DNA of 64,000 nt from Roseivirga spongicola (GTDB taxonomy: Bacteria > Bacteroidota > Bacteroidia > Cytophagales > Cyclobacteriaceae), in NCBI RefSeq assembly GCF_001592965.1, contig NZ_LRPC01000028.1, positions 248,001 to 312,000 on the forward strand, read 5' to 3'. The translations under genes and the position numbers were made by a program. Positions 54,401-62,252 of the stretch are shown here, piece after piece. The notes beneath the pieces were generated by a model. That model was not told the origin of the DNA, did not search any database, and was given only the letters and a program-made list of their open reading frames with translations. How positions within the stretch are numbered: position 1 is the stretch's first letter; each line of letters opens with the position of its first letter.

Positions 54401-57400
54401 CTTCCTTGAATCCAAATAATGGAAGACAGAAAGTGAGCCGAAATACCCAGCTTGTGATTACTTTAGATAGCGAGGTAACAAAGGGTACTGGCAATATTGA
54501 GTTAAAAAGGTCCGTAGATGATCAATTAATTACGCAGATTGAAGCTAATGGTAGTTTAGTGTCTATCGATGGTGCAGTAGCAACAATCTCTTTAGGAGAT
54601 GCCGCCTTAGATTATGGAACAGAATATTACGTTTTAATTCCTAAAACTGGTTTTACAGCATCAGGTAAAGAGTTTGTTGGCGTTACAGACAAGACCTCAT
54701 GGTCATTTATTACTGAATGTGATGATTTAATTACTAATCAGCCGCAAGATCAAGTTGGAAGCATCGGAAAAAGTGTGACTTTTGAGCTTCCTGAAATAGA
54801 CGGGGCAACTTATCAGTGGACTTATTATCCATTTGGAATTAGACAGAATTTACCAGAGCAAACTGGTAAATATGAGGGTACAACAACGAACAGGTTAACT
54901 GTTCTCAACCTTGATAATACTGACGATAGAGATCGTTTTCAGGTACTGGTAACCTTAGGTAATTGTTCTGAAACTTCCGATCAGGTATTTATTACTATTG
55001 GCTCCAGCTCAAATCAACCCAAGTTGATAAGCACGGTTCCAGCTTTAGATGCAACTACAGTAGAATCAGATTTTAACGCAGGAGGTAATAATTTTCAGAT
55101 CAATTTCGAGGAACCTATTTCATTACAGACTTCCGCTCAATCTGGACTTATTCAAATTTACGATGCTTCCAATGATCAATTGCTTGGATCGAACACTATT
55201 CCAAGAACCGGAACTTACTTTGCCAATCTTTCAAATAATGATAGAACCCTCAATTTTAGTTTTATCAATGTTGCAGGCAATGGATCTGTAGAGCTTGAGG
55301 CTGGGCAAGAGTACTACATTCTCATTACAGAAAATCATATTAATGGTGCTGATAACGGAACCTCATATACCATCTCCGACCCAACCGTTTGGCGATTCAG
55401 CACTTTGGCCTTGCCAAGCACCCCAATGCTCACTGCCACAAGTCCGACAGACGATGCCACAGATGTGGCCATTTTGGCCAACATAACACTGACCTATAGC
55501 GAAAATATTCAGGCTTATGTATACGGAGAAGGAGGAACCACAGCCAACAATGTGGTACTATACGATGTCAATGATAATGTGGTTGAAACTTTCCCTGCCA
55601 ACACCTTGACCTACAGTGGTTCTAAAGTAACCATCAATCCGTCTAGCGATTTAGCGTACAATACGGCTTACTACCTTCTGATAGAGAACGAAGCCTTCAT
55701 TAGCAATAATGAAGTGAAAACTGCAGCTATTACCGATCCTACGGTGATTAGCTTTACCACGACAAGCCAGCCTAACACGGCACCGGTAGCTAGTAGTGTA
55801 AGCATTGCTGGTAGCTTAGAAGCCAATCTGGAGCTTACAGGTTCTTATAACTATAGCGATGCAGATAGCGATGCAGAATCGGGTTCAACTCTTCAATGGT
55901 ATGTAGCCGATGATGCGAGCGGGGCCAATAGAACTGCAATAAGTGGAGCAACCTCAGGCACATATACCCTCACTTCTTCTGAAGTAGGCAAATACATCAC
56001 ATTTGCGGTATCACCAAACGATGGAACGGATGCAGGAACACAAACATTCGCCACCTATACAGGGCCGGTAGTGGCTGCTGTGGTGCCTACGGTAATCAGT
56101 ACTATACCAACTGATGGCTCGGTAGATGTGGCCAAAGATGCCAACCTGAGTTTCACCATGAGGGAAACGGTGACCAAAGGAACAGGGAATATCACCCTGA
56201 CACCTATAACAGGAATTGCAACTGTCATTGATGTAACTTCTAATGAGGTGGCTATTTCAGGAGCAGAGGTAACTATTAACCCAGACAGTGATTTACTAGA
56301 AGGGCAATTCTATACGGTCACTTTCGATGCCTCAGCCTTTGTTGATGCCGATGGCAACAACTCTGCTGGGCTAACCAGCCAAACTGCCTGGAACTTTACG
56401 GTAAAGGAAGCTAATGTAGCTCCTGTAGCTCAGGGGGTAAGTATTAAAAAATCTTTGGTTGTTGATGGGGTACTGGAAGGTTCGTACGCATATTCAGATG
56501 CGAATGACGACCCTGAATCGCGTACGACCTTCCAATGGTACCGAGCCGATAATTCTGCAGGTGCTAACAGAGTAGCTATTGTCGGAGAAACCACCAAAAG
56601 CTACACGGTTGTAAATGACGACAATGGCAAGTTTGTAAGCTTTGAAGTAAGGCCTAGCGATGGTGTATTGACCGGAACGGTAGAAGAAAGCACATTCTTT
56701 GGACCGGTGTTAATTAATGATGGTATCACTAATATTCCACCAGCCTTTACTTCAGATGCATTGACATCCATCTCCGATGATGAAGCCTATAGCTATACAG
56801 TCACCTACGAAGACCTGAACAATGATGTACCAACACTTACTAAAACAACAGGGCCAGATTGGTTGACAGTGAATGGTTTGGTGCTCTCAGGAAACCCAAC
56901 TTCAGCCAACATTGGTAACCATAGTATTGTCTTGACCTTAGATGATGGTAATGGTGGTACAAAGACCCAAGAGTTCACTGTAAACGTTCTTCAGAGCAAT
57001 ACAGCACCATCAGTTAATGGAGTGGAGGTCTCGGGCACAACCACCATCGATGAAGTTTTGACTGCCACCTATAACTTTATAGATGCCGAATTGGATGCAG
57101 ATAATTCATCATTCAAATGGTACCGATCTGAGGATAATTCAGGAACCGGCAAAACAGAAATAGCAGGAGCCACTACCACTACTTATGTGTTAACGGCTGC
57201 CGATGCCGGTAAATACATCAGCTTTGAGGTAACACCGAATGATGGTAAGATTAGTGGTACCGATATTGAAAGTACAGCGGTAGGTTCTATTGCCAAGAAA
57301 ATACCAAGCCTTTCACTAAGTGATATATCCAAAACTTATGGCGATGCCGACTTCAACTTAGCTGCAATTACGAATTCTTCAGGAGCCGTTACTTACACTT

Positions 57401-60400
57401 TCGATAATGACCAAACTGGAGCGGCTATCAATGGTTCTACTGTAACCTTGGGCAATGCAGGTGAGATTTTAGTAAATGTAAGTTTGGCCGAAGATGCCGA
57501 GTATACATCTCGTCAGGTGCAAGGCACGATTACGGTAGCTAAAAAGGCCATAGCATTGAAAGCAACCGATGCGGGTAAGTTGGTTGATGATACCGATCCG
57601 ACCTTAGAATTTACCGTAACAAGCGGTTCCATAGTAGGAGAAGATGAAGTAGTAACCGTAGGCAGAGATGCTGGTGAAGCACCAGGTATCTATGCCATAA
57701 ACCTGACTGACGGTAACAGTGCGGCCAACTATGAAATAACGGTTGTTCCGGGAGTATTCACTATTTCACAAAGAAGCCTGACCATAACAGCCCAGGCCGC
57801 AACCAAAACCTATGGAGATAATGACCCTGACTTTGCTTACTCAATCACCAGTGGTTCACTGAATGCTGGTGACGAACTGAGTGGTGCAGTTACCAGGGTT
57901 GCAGGCGAAGATGTAGGTACTTATGCCTTGCAGAGTAGCCTGTTCAACCCTAACTACGACATAAGTTTTGAGAGTGCCGACCTGATCATTGAAAAGACAG
58001 ATTTGACTGCCACGGCAGACGATCAAACCAAATTCTTGGGAGAGGCTAATCCTGAGCTTACTATTAGCTATTCAGGTTTTGAGAACGGAGATACCAAGGC
58101 AGATATCACAGAACCGACCATAGCCACCACGGCAACCGAGTCGAGCCCAGTTGGAACTTATGATATCACGCTTTCTGGTGGTGCCGCAGCTAACTATAAC
58201 ATCAACTTAGTTAATGGTCAACTGACTGTAGAACAGAGACCATTTATAATAACGCTTGATGCTCAATATTCTATAAGTAGAGAGATTGAGGTGTTTGGTG
58301 TTATTGAAGGGCTAATGTATGATTATACTGTAGACTGGGGAGATGGAAATATAGATACCAACTTGACAGAAGCAGCTAAGCATACTTATACTTCTGCGGG
58401 GCCATTTACTGTTAAAGTGACAGGTAACTACCCAGGGCTTCAATTGAAATACTTCAACATAAAGTCTATTGAGCAGTGGGGAAGCCAAGAATGGGAGAGT
58501 CTTGAAAATGCCCTTCAAAATAGAGAGTTGACAATTAATGCAACCGATGCTCCAGACCTATCACAAGGGCCATCTATGGCTGGTATGTTCCGCTCTACCC
58601 GTATTGGTTCTCCTGATTTAACAGCTTGGGATGTTTCATTGATTACCAACATGTCTGATATATTCAATGGCTCTGACTTTAATGGTAATGTCAGTAACTG
58701 GAATGTGAGTAATGTCACAGATATGAGTGGTGCCTTTGGCAGCACACCTTTTAATGGTGACATCAGCACCTGGAATGTAGGGAACGTCACTACCATGAGG
58801 AGCATGTTTATTCAGGCTACGGATTTCAATGGTGACCTGTCAAACTGGGATGTATCCAGCGTAACCAATATGGAGTCCGTGTTTAACAATGCAGATTCCT
58901 TTAACGGAGACATTTCTTCATGGGATGTAAGCAGTGTAACTGATATGACTGGTATGTTCTCCGAAGCAGATCTATTTAATCAGGATATTTCTTCATGGGA
59001 TGTTTCGAATGTAGTGGATATGGCGGCCATGTTCTCTGGTACGAAGGCCTTTAATCAACCAATAGATGCTTGGGATGTGAGCAGCGTGGTGACTATGGAA
59101 ATCATGTTCAGAAATGCCGATGCCTTCAACCAAGATTTGAATTCATGGGACGTGAGCAAAGTGGAGAAGTTTGACGAAATGTTCAAGCAGACGGCTCTGT
59201 TCAATGGTGATATAACAGGCTGGGATGTATCCAGCGGACAGGATTTTGAAGAAATGTTCCAAGAAACGGAAGCTTTCAATCAGCCTATTGGTAATTGGAA
59301 CCTGGCTAGTGCCACACGAGTAAGAAGAATGTTCAGAGATGCTGAGGTATTTAATCAGCCAATCAACAACTGGCGTTTCCCTAACCTCGAGAGTTTAGAG
59401 CAGATGTTCTGGGGAGCACTGGTATTCAACCAGGACCTGAACGACTGGGATGTCTCCAATATTACCAACATGGCCAGCACCTTTGAGGAGGCAGAGTCTT
59501 TCAATGGCAATATTTCTAATTGGGATGTAAGCAAGGTGGAAGACTTTGACGAGTTCATGAATGAAACTCCTTTCAATCAAGATATCAGTGGATGGAATGT
59601 GAGTAATGCTAAGGACTTCGGCAGAATGTTCGAAGACTCACCTAACTTCAATCAAGACCTCAGCAATTGGGATATGAGTAAGGCAACCGATGTCGCTTAT
59701 ATGTTCGAGAGCGCGTCCAGCTTCGATCAAGACATCAGTAGCTGGCAGTTGACGAGTGTAACCAGTTTTGGTTCGATGCTCAAGAACTCTGGGCTTTCAG
59801 TTGAAAACTATGACGCATTCTTGATTTCGATCTCTGAGCAAGAACTAATAACCGATGTTCAATTTGATGTCGAAGGCCTCCAATACTGCGCAGGTGCAGC
59901 CGCCAGACAATCATTGATTGACAACTTCAACTGGACAATCGAGAACGATTCGCAGGCTTGTTCAGCAACGGTGACCATTGCCGATGTGTCGGCCAATGAA
60001 GATGATGGAGCTATTACAGTTACCCTAACTTCCGATGCTTTTGTAGTTGGTGGCTTCACGGTAGATATAAGTACAAGCAATGGAACTGCCGAAGCAGGTA
60101 TGGATTACACCGCTGTGACTTCCGAGACCATCACTTTTGCCGGAACAGTAGGAGAGACCCAAAGCTTTACGATCACCCCAACGGCCGATTCGAGTGTAGA
60201 GAGTGATGAGACACTGACGGTTAGCATGAGCAACTTGGTGACAGATGCTTCGAACACAGTAACCATTACGGATGAGGCGACAATAACCATCCTAAACGAT
60301 GATGTGCCAGTAGTTTCATTCAACACAACGGCCGAGAGTAACGCAGAATCAGTATCTACCGCCAGCATAGAAGTAATGCTAAGTCAAGCTGGTTTGGTCG

Positions 60401-62241
60401 CGTCAACAGTTGACTATACTGTATCGGGTACAGCTACAGGAGGAGTTGATTACACTCTTGCCAATGGTACACTCAGTTTTGCAGCAGGAGAGCTTAGCAA
60501 AAGGATAGACCTGACAATTGTTGACGATGCGCTTATTGAGGAAAATGAGACGGTAGTGATAACCCTATCCAATGCCTCTGGTGCCAGCTTGGGTACCAAT
60601 ACAGTGTACACTTATACTATTGTGAACAACGATGCACAGGTGACCATTGAAGATGTGAGCCAGTTTGAAGATGGAGAGTCTTTCTTAGTTACCGCTACAC
60701 TTGAAGGGACTATAGAAGGCGGATTTACCGTTGATCTATCGACTGCCGATGGCACAGCTACGGTGGTCGATGGAGACTACACCGCGGTTAGTGGAACTAC
60801 ATTAACCTTCATCGGAACCGATGGTGAAGTTCAAAAGCTGGATATAGCTCCGGGTGTTGATAGCAAACTCGAAGCCGATGAGACCTTTACTGTTTCCTTG
60901 AGCAACCTGTCCGGAACCACAGCCAATGTAGTAATCACAGACCAGGCCGTATTGACGATCAAGAACGATGATGCAGCGGCAGTAACCCTTGCCGATGCCA
61001 GCGGAAATGAAGGAGACGGAGCCATTACAGTTACGGCTACCCTAGACAATGCCGTTCAGGGCGGGTTCACGGTAGAAGTAAATACAGCAGATGGAACAGC
61101 AACGCTAGCCGATAGCGACTACACAGCCGTTGCGGGTAAAACGCTGACCTTTGCCGGAACAGCCGGAGAAACGCAAACCTTTACAGTAACTCCAACCAAC
61201 GATCTGGTTATTGAGGCCAATGAAACACTGACTGTTTCAATGAGTAAGTTAAGCACTGCCTTGGGGGTTGATATCAGTGATGGAGCCACGGTAACCATCG
61301 TTAATGATGACTTCAACAACGCTCCAACCGACATCGCTATAAGTACCACTTCAATAGCCGAGAACAATGCGTTGAATGCAGCTATTGGAACACTGACTAC
61401 GGCTGATGCCGATGCTGGTAACACCCACACTTATGCACTAGTAAGTGGTGCAGGAGATACCGACAATGCCAGCTTCACGGTGGATGGTTCAACCTTAAAA
61501 GCGAACAACACTTCGTTCAACTTTGAGGATAAAGCCAGCTATTCGGTTCGTATTGAAACCAACGATGGAGCAGGCGGAACTTTTGCCAAGGCCTTTGAAA
61601 TTACGGTAAGTAATGTAAATGAAGCACCATTTACGCTGAGCCTTACCAATGCCACCATCGATGAAGCCGATGAAGCCCAAGAAGTAGGTCAGCTTATGTC
61701 GCTCGATCCAGACAATGGAGACACTTTCACCTATAGCCTGATGGCCGGTGATGGCGATGCCGACAATGCGCAGTTTGCCATTAGTGGCAACACTTTGAGC
61801 ACAGCGGGAGCCATAGATTTTGAAGATGGGGCAAGCCGAAGCATCCGTGTGCAGGTAGCCGATGCAGGCGGGCTTACTTTCGAGCAAACCTTCAGCATAA
61901 CTATTGAAGATGTGGTGGCCGAACCAGTGAGGGAGTACACCCAAAACCAGCCAGGAGCCGATGTGAAGAACGTATTCTCGCCAAACGGTGATGGAATCAA
62001 CGAAACCTGGGTGATTGAAGACTTGCTGGACAACCCGTTCAACCAGGTGAAAATTTTTGCTCAAGGTGGAAAACTCATCTACAGCAAAGTGAACTACTCC
62101 AACGATTGGGCAGGGACGTTCAAGGACAATCCGGTGCCAGATGGTACCTACTATTACGAGATACTCATCTTTGAAAACGAGCAATCTACAAGCCCAGCCA
62201 GAACCATTAAAGGCTTCCTGACCATCATTAGAAACAGATAA
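48427..62241 (+). CDS. Giant modular cell-surface protein, T9SS type B substrate
   Basis: About 4604 aa. The ATG at 48427 starts a signal peptide ending ILPITATAQ; an ATG at 48367 would add 20 residues. Domains in order, by window position: FG-GAP-like propeller (48.55-49.73 kb); two LamG/concanavalin domains (49.96-50.52, 50.88-51.43); three units of Ig-like plus Big_5 domains (51.7-55.4), the first two Ig domains each interrupted by a BNR/Asp-box propeller (51.84-52.70, 53.33-54.20); more Big_5 and Ig/cadherin-like domains (55.4-57.3); four MBG-type domains (57.3-58.24); a PKD-like domain with WGDG (58.25-58.44); 16 DUF285 repeats (58.6-59.8); four Calx-beta domains (59.96-61.31); two cadherin-like domains; and a CHU_C/T9SS type B sorting domain (NVFSPNGDGINETWVIEDL, 61.96-62.24). 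It is probably an adhesin or glycan-binding surface fibre. Confidence 0.9.
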   Translation: MRHSTKTSSNSSKNNGVTYSLFGLLLFLSLSILPITATAQFTEQIGQDVIGIGERGELGDVVKFSGDGTAYITVEYIEDDNNDVGVVSVYQQQSGAWVLMGSAINTEDVDGEIVTLAISDDGQTIAIGNAHDSTDQEREGTVKVYAFTGGDWVQQGNTLKGNNIYDHFGISIDFSADATYLVVGAHRPKEETDDPDNIRARAGYVETYKKGNSGWSQVGSQLLSGLDVDTYGMTVKLSEDASRLFVSNWVNTTGDGNTVFTYKNENDNWSGTGSLDGQGGLHGFDIATSFNGEILAIASYSSSSTGAVDVYKLRADALGNPEWTAMGSRLEGASGEGFGNSIDLTPAGYTLFVGAPRYQNQTTDKVGAVKVYNFLGGEWVMQDLQITGQMDGDILGHAVSASNDGLILAIGAPGVDANGMDRVGLVRVLADCPAGVTCTTQEVAVCGDSYDFSNGTSATTDGRYDIFETPIERVSYIVTFQSTEQGVDVFQNATIAESGTVTYQANTNATGVLSFDKTQDFWVNLNALQDDLDGKSRSVFMWVKAENNTTTNQALFAVNAANGDNLSFLWIDPSSDNLEVNRGGSTNESASYNMGDNTWHYVGWTYDHSTGQTITYVDGIENDRFTTGTSVPNASAQYSLGQEFDGNSISDLYNGDMAEISVWDEVLTGADIRQAMMAKINSGHPKYNNLVGYYSVFGDCNDTNDVLKDHSGKGNDGLMVNDFTVDFQNVQSIPCFNAIDWYEHISWKKDGAEVSTDPTYTFDVAAGSYELIATRNFVQSTDSWTMTLNSNATTADLIADETLCADDPITRTVSTSAVNYLDFEETEDNSVQLNALTDDIAGKSYSVFMWLNKESNIGSGDFNEVLVFQDSDVDNLSRFYIRDTERLALWDGTNDRLNSSVLSNDTWYFVGYTYDNATGETKLYLNGNVEDSGTLNMPLGDGWIATLGAKYNDNGLEDYLDGKMAEITIWDKVLTQEEVTSLMGAASAHDATNLVAAYGTHKNIADNLLRDLTDNGNNGLASHSSIFVTSHEAEITDYDASANYSFSWKKGGAEFDTDATGNIAVEEGTLQYSVTYGTPLFQKLDDFSLSYTNLIPTQPTGKTIASSTNVTFEVEEIPGASYQWYRREEGFDEINITGGLLNRDVYRAPDGTIYNATSTAGIYYTTDEGNTWVIRNTAHGLLIDDIKEIKIFDDNIYAVQINKAVSISKDGGNSFQTLFQVTPNASANLPQTVMKAEDGTIYIGALNGLHVSTDGGANFSKHSDVTGMVEVLYEVEGTLYVGSREGLFISNDNGANFVQKTITDGLAFNSIRDVYKSGNKLYVSTQTADFKDGAISISTNAGESFTKTVTEANGFNGNLVNAIYEFAGQLFVGTSRGLFVSSDQGDSFSQFPTSDPFTKTVKSLNKYNGHLEVGTLVGLSIYNSNLELEDQNSGSNNLIEGATTHQLTISNVTLEQSGNIYFVEVTKDGCKQQSDDLLLTVLDVPGVTSITPANESTDVAIDTELSIEFSKTVSKGTGELKIYDYGTDALIQILTANDLTIEGSTATVTSGVSLEYATQYYITLSADLVKDESDAGNLAMTNKDTWTFHTVCEPLVLTEPEDQTGVIGQSVTFSVPEVAGASYQWFNENDRTDELLSNIGSIASVSATSSGIFVGAATGLYRSTNDGESFAQLNDSTNINVVLEKNGILYVGYESGLGISTDNGETFSIKTTTNSDLPSNDIANISVFDNTLFLSISDASINGGVIVSTNNGESFVRKTSSDGLGSNEVYDVFAAGDNIYVATKSGLSISTNGGNSFENKTSANGLKNNNVRNVVVSANGTIYAGTSSGMSISTDGGATFTDMPTNSELASSIVRDLEIDNDLVYIAVRSTSGGAGIYSTNDGGQTLNTVFEEGFAGYRSVAISVLNNKVYAGGVASTLLSHSSTSPLVSGSDATVDNYISGANTRELTISNLTEDFDQTKYFVVVTKGICEETSELITLTLSDAPIPITITSLNPNNGRQKVSRNTQLVITLDSEVTKGTGNIELKRSVDDQLITQIEANGSLVSIDGAVATISLGDAALDYGTEYYVLIPKTGFTASGKEFVGVTDKTSWSFITECDDLITNQPQDQVGSIGKSVTFELPEIDGATYQWTYYPFGIRQNLPEQTGKYEGTTTNRLTVLNLDNTDDRDRFQVLVTLGNCSETSDQVFITIGSSSNQPKLISTVPALDATTVESDFNAGGNNFQINFEEPISLQTSAQSGLIQIYDASNDQLLGSNTIPRTGTYFANLSNNDRTLNFSFINVAGNGSVELEAGQEYYILITENHINGADNGTSYTISDPTVWRFSTLALPSTPMLTATSPTDDATDVAILANITLTYSENIQAYVYGEGGTTANNVVLYDVNDNVVETFPANTLTYSGSKVTINPSSDLAYNTAYYLLIENEAFISNNEVKTAAITDPTVISFTTTSQPNTAPVASSVSIAGSLEANLELTGSYNYSDADSDAESGSTLQWYVADDASGANRTAISGATSGTYTLTSSEVGKYITFAVSPNDGTDAGTQTFATYTGPVVAAVVPTVISTIPTDGSVDVAKDANLSFTMRETVTKGTGNITLTPITGIATVIDVTSNEVAISGAEVTINPDSDLLEGQFYTVTFDASAFVDADGNNSAGLTSQTAWNFTVKEANVAPVAQGVSIKKSLVVDGVLEGSYAYSDANDDPESRTTFQWYRADNSAGANRVAIVGETTKSYTVVNDDNGKFVSFEVRPSDGVLTGTVEESTFFGPVLINDGITNIPPAFTSDALTSISDDEAYSYTVTYEDLNNDVPTLTKTTGPDWLTVNGLVLSGNPTSANIGNHSIVLTLDDGNGGTKTQEFTVNVLQSNTAPSVNGVEVSGTTTIDEVLTATYNFIDAELDADNSSFKWYRSEDNSGTGKTEIAGATTTTYVLTAADAGKYISFEVTPNDGKISGTDIESTAVGSIAKKIPSLSLSDISKTYGDADFNLAAITNSSGAVTYTFDNDQTGAAINGSTVTLGNAGEILVNVSLAEDAEYTSRQVQGTITVAKKAIALKATDAGKLVDDTDPTLEFTVTSGSIVGEDEVVTVGRDAGEAPGIYAINLTDGNSAANYEITVVPGVFTISQRSLTITAQAATKTYGDNDPDFAYSITSGSLNAGDELSGAVTRVAGEDVGTYALQSSLFNPNYDISFESADLIIEKTDLTATADDQTKFLGEANPELTISYSGFENGDTKADITEPTIATTATESSPVGTYDITLSGGAAANYNINLVNGQLTVEQRPFIITLDAQYSISREIEVFGVIEGLMYDYTVDWGDGNIDTNLTEAAKHTYTSAGPFTVKVTGNYPGLQLKYFNIKSIEQWGSQEWESLENALQNRELTINATDAPDLSQGPSMAGMFRSTRIGSPDLTAWDVSLITNMSDIFNGSDFNGNVSNWNVSNVTDMSGAFGSTPFNGDISTWNVGNVTTMRSMFIQATDFNGDLSNWDVSSVTNMESVFNNADSFNGDISSWDVSSVTDMTGMFSEADLFNQDISSWDVSNVVDMAAMFSGTKAFNQPIDAWDVSSVVTMEIMFRNADAFNQDLNSWDVSKVEKFDEMFKQTALFNGDITGWDVSSGQDFEEMFQETEAFNQPIGNWNLASATRVRRMFRDAEVFNQPINNWRFPNLESLEQMFWGALVFNQDLNDWDVSNITNMASTFEEAESFNGNISNWDVSKVEDFDEFMNETPFNQDISGWNVSNAKDFGRMFEDSPNFNQDLSNWDMSKATDVAYMFESASSFDQDISSWQLTSVTSFGSMLKNSGLSVENYDAFLISISEQELITDVQFDVEGLQYCAGAAARQSLIDNFNWTIENDSQACSATVTIADVSANEDDGAITVTLTSDAFVVGGFTVDISTSNGTAEAGMDYTAVTSETITFAGTVGETQSFTITPTADSSVESDETLTVSMSNLVTDASNTVTITDEATITILNDDVPVVSFNTTAESNAESVSTASIEVMLSQAGLVASTVDYTVSGTATGGVDYTLANGTLSFAAGELSKRIDLTIVDDALIEENETVVITLSNASGASLGTNTVYTYTIVNNDAQVTIEDVSQFEDGESFLVTATLEGTIEGGFTVDLSTADGTATVVDGDYTAVSGTTLTFIGTDGEVQKLDIAPGVDSKLEADETFTVSLSNLSGTTANVVITDQAVLTIKNDDAAAVTLADASGNEGDGAITVTATLDNAVQGGFTVEVNTADGTATLADSDYTAVAGKTLTFAGTAGETQTFTVTPTNDLVIEANETLTVSMSKLSTALGVDISDGATVTIVNDDFNNAPTDIAISTTSIAENNALNAAIGTLTTADADAGNTHTYALVSGAGDTDNASFTVDGSTLKANNTSFNFEDKASYSVRIETNDGAGGTFAKAFEITVSNVNEAPFTLSLTNATIDEADEAQEVGQLMSLDPDNGDTFTYSLMAGDGDADNAQFAISGNTLSTAGAIDFEDGASRSIRVQVADAGGLTFEQTFSITIEDVVAEPVREYTQNQPGADVKNVFSPNGDGINETWVIEDLLDNPFNQVKIFAQGGKLIYSKVNYSNDWAGTFKDNPVPDGTYYYEILIFENEQSTSPARTIKGFLTIIRNR
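58610..59800 (+). repeat. Sixteen tandem DUF285 (BspA/lipoprotein-like) repeats within the giant gene
   Basis: A repeating unit of about 24 codons with core W-(D/N)-V-S-x-V-x-x-M followed by F-x-x-A-x-x-F-N-(Q/G)-D-(I/L). I count 16 units from LTAWDVSLITNM to SSWQLTSVTSF. The nucleotide copies are diverged, so slippage is probably not recent. Such repeats form leucine-rich-repeat-like solenoids that in BspA bind host or matrix proteins. Confidence 0.85.
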
Positions 62242-62252
62242 TTATCAAAGTC

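Noticed and set aside
58610-59800. Regular direct repeats that could be mistaken for a CRISPR-like or satellite array
   Set aside because: The repeats keep the reading frame, vary at the nucleotide level and encode a known protein repeat (DUF285).
61495-62184. 229-codon minus-strand ORF opposite the adhesin 3' end, and similar antisense ORFs at 53292-53726 and 20460-24737
   Set aside because: They are fully antisense to strongly supported coding sequence. Their composition follows from the sense codons, and the translations show no domain.
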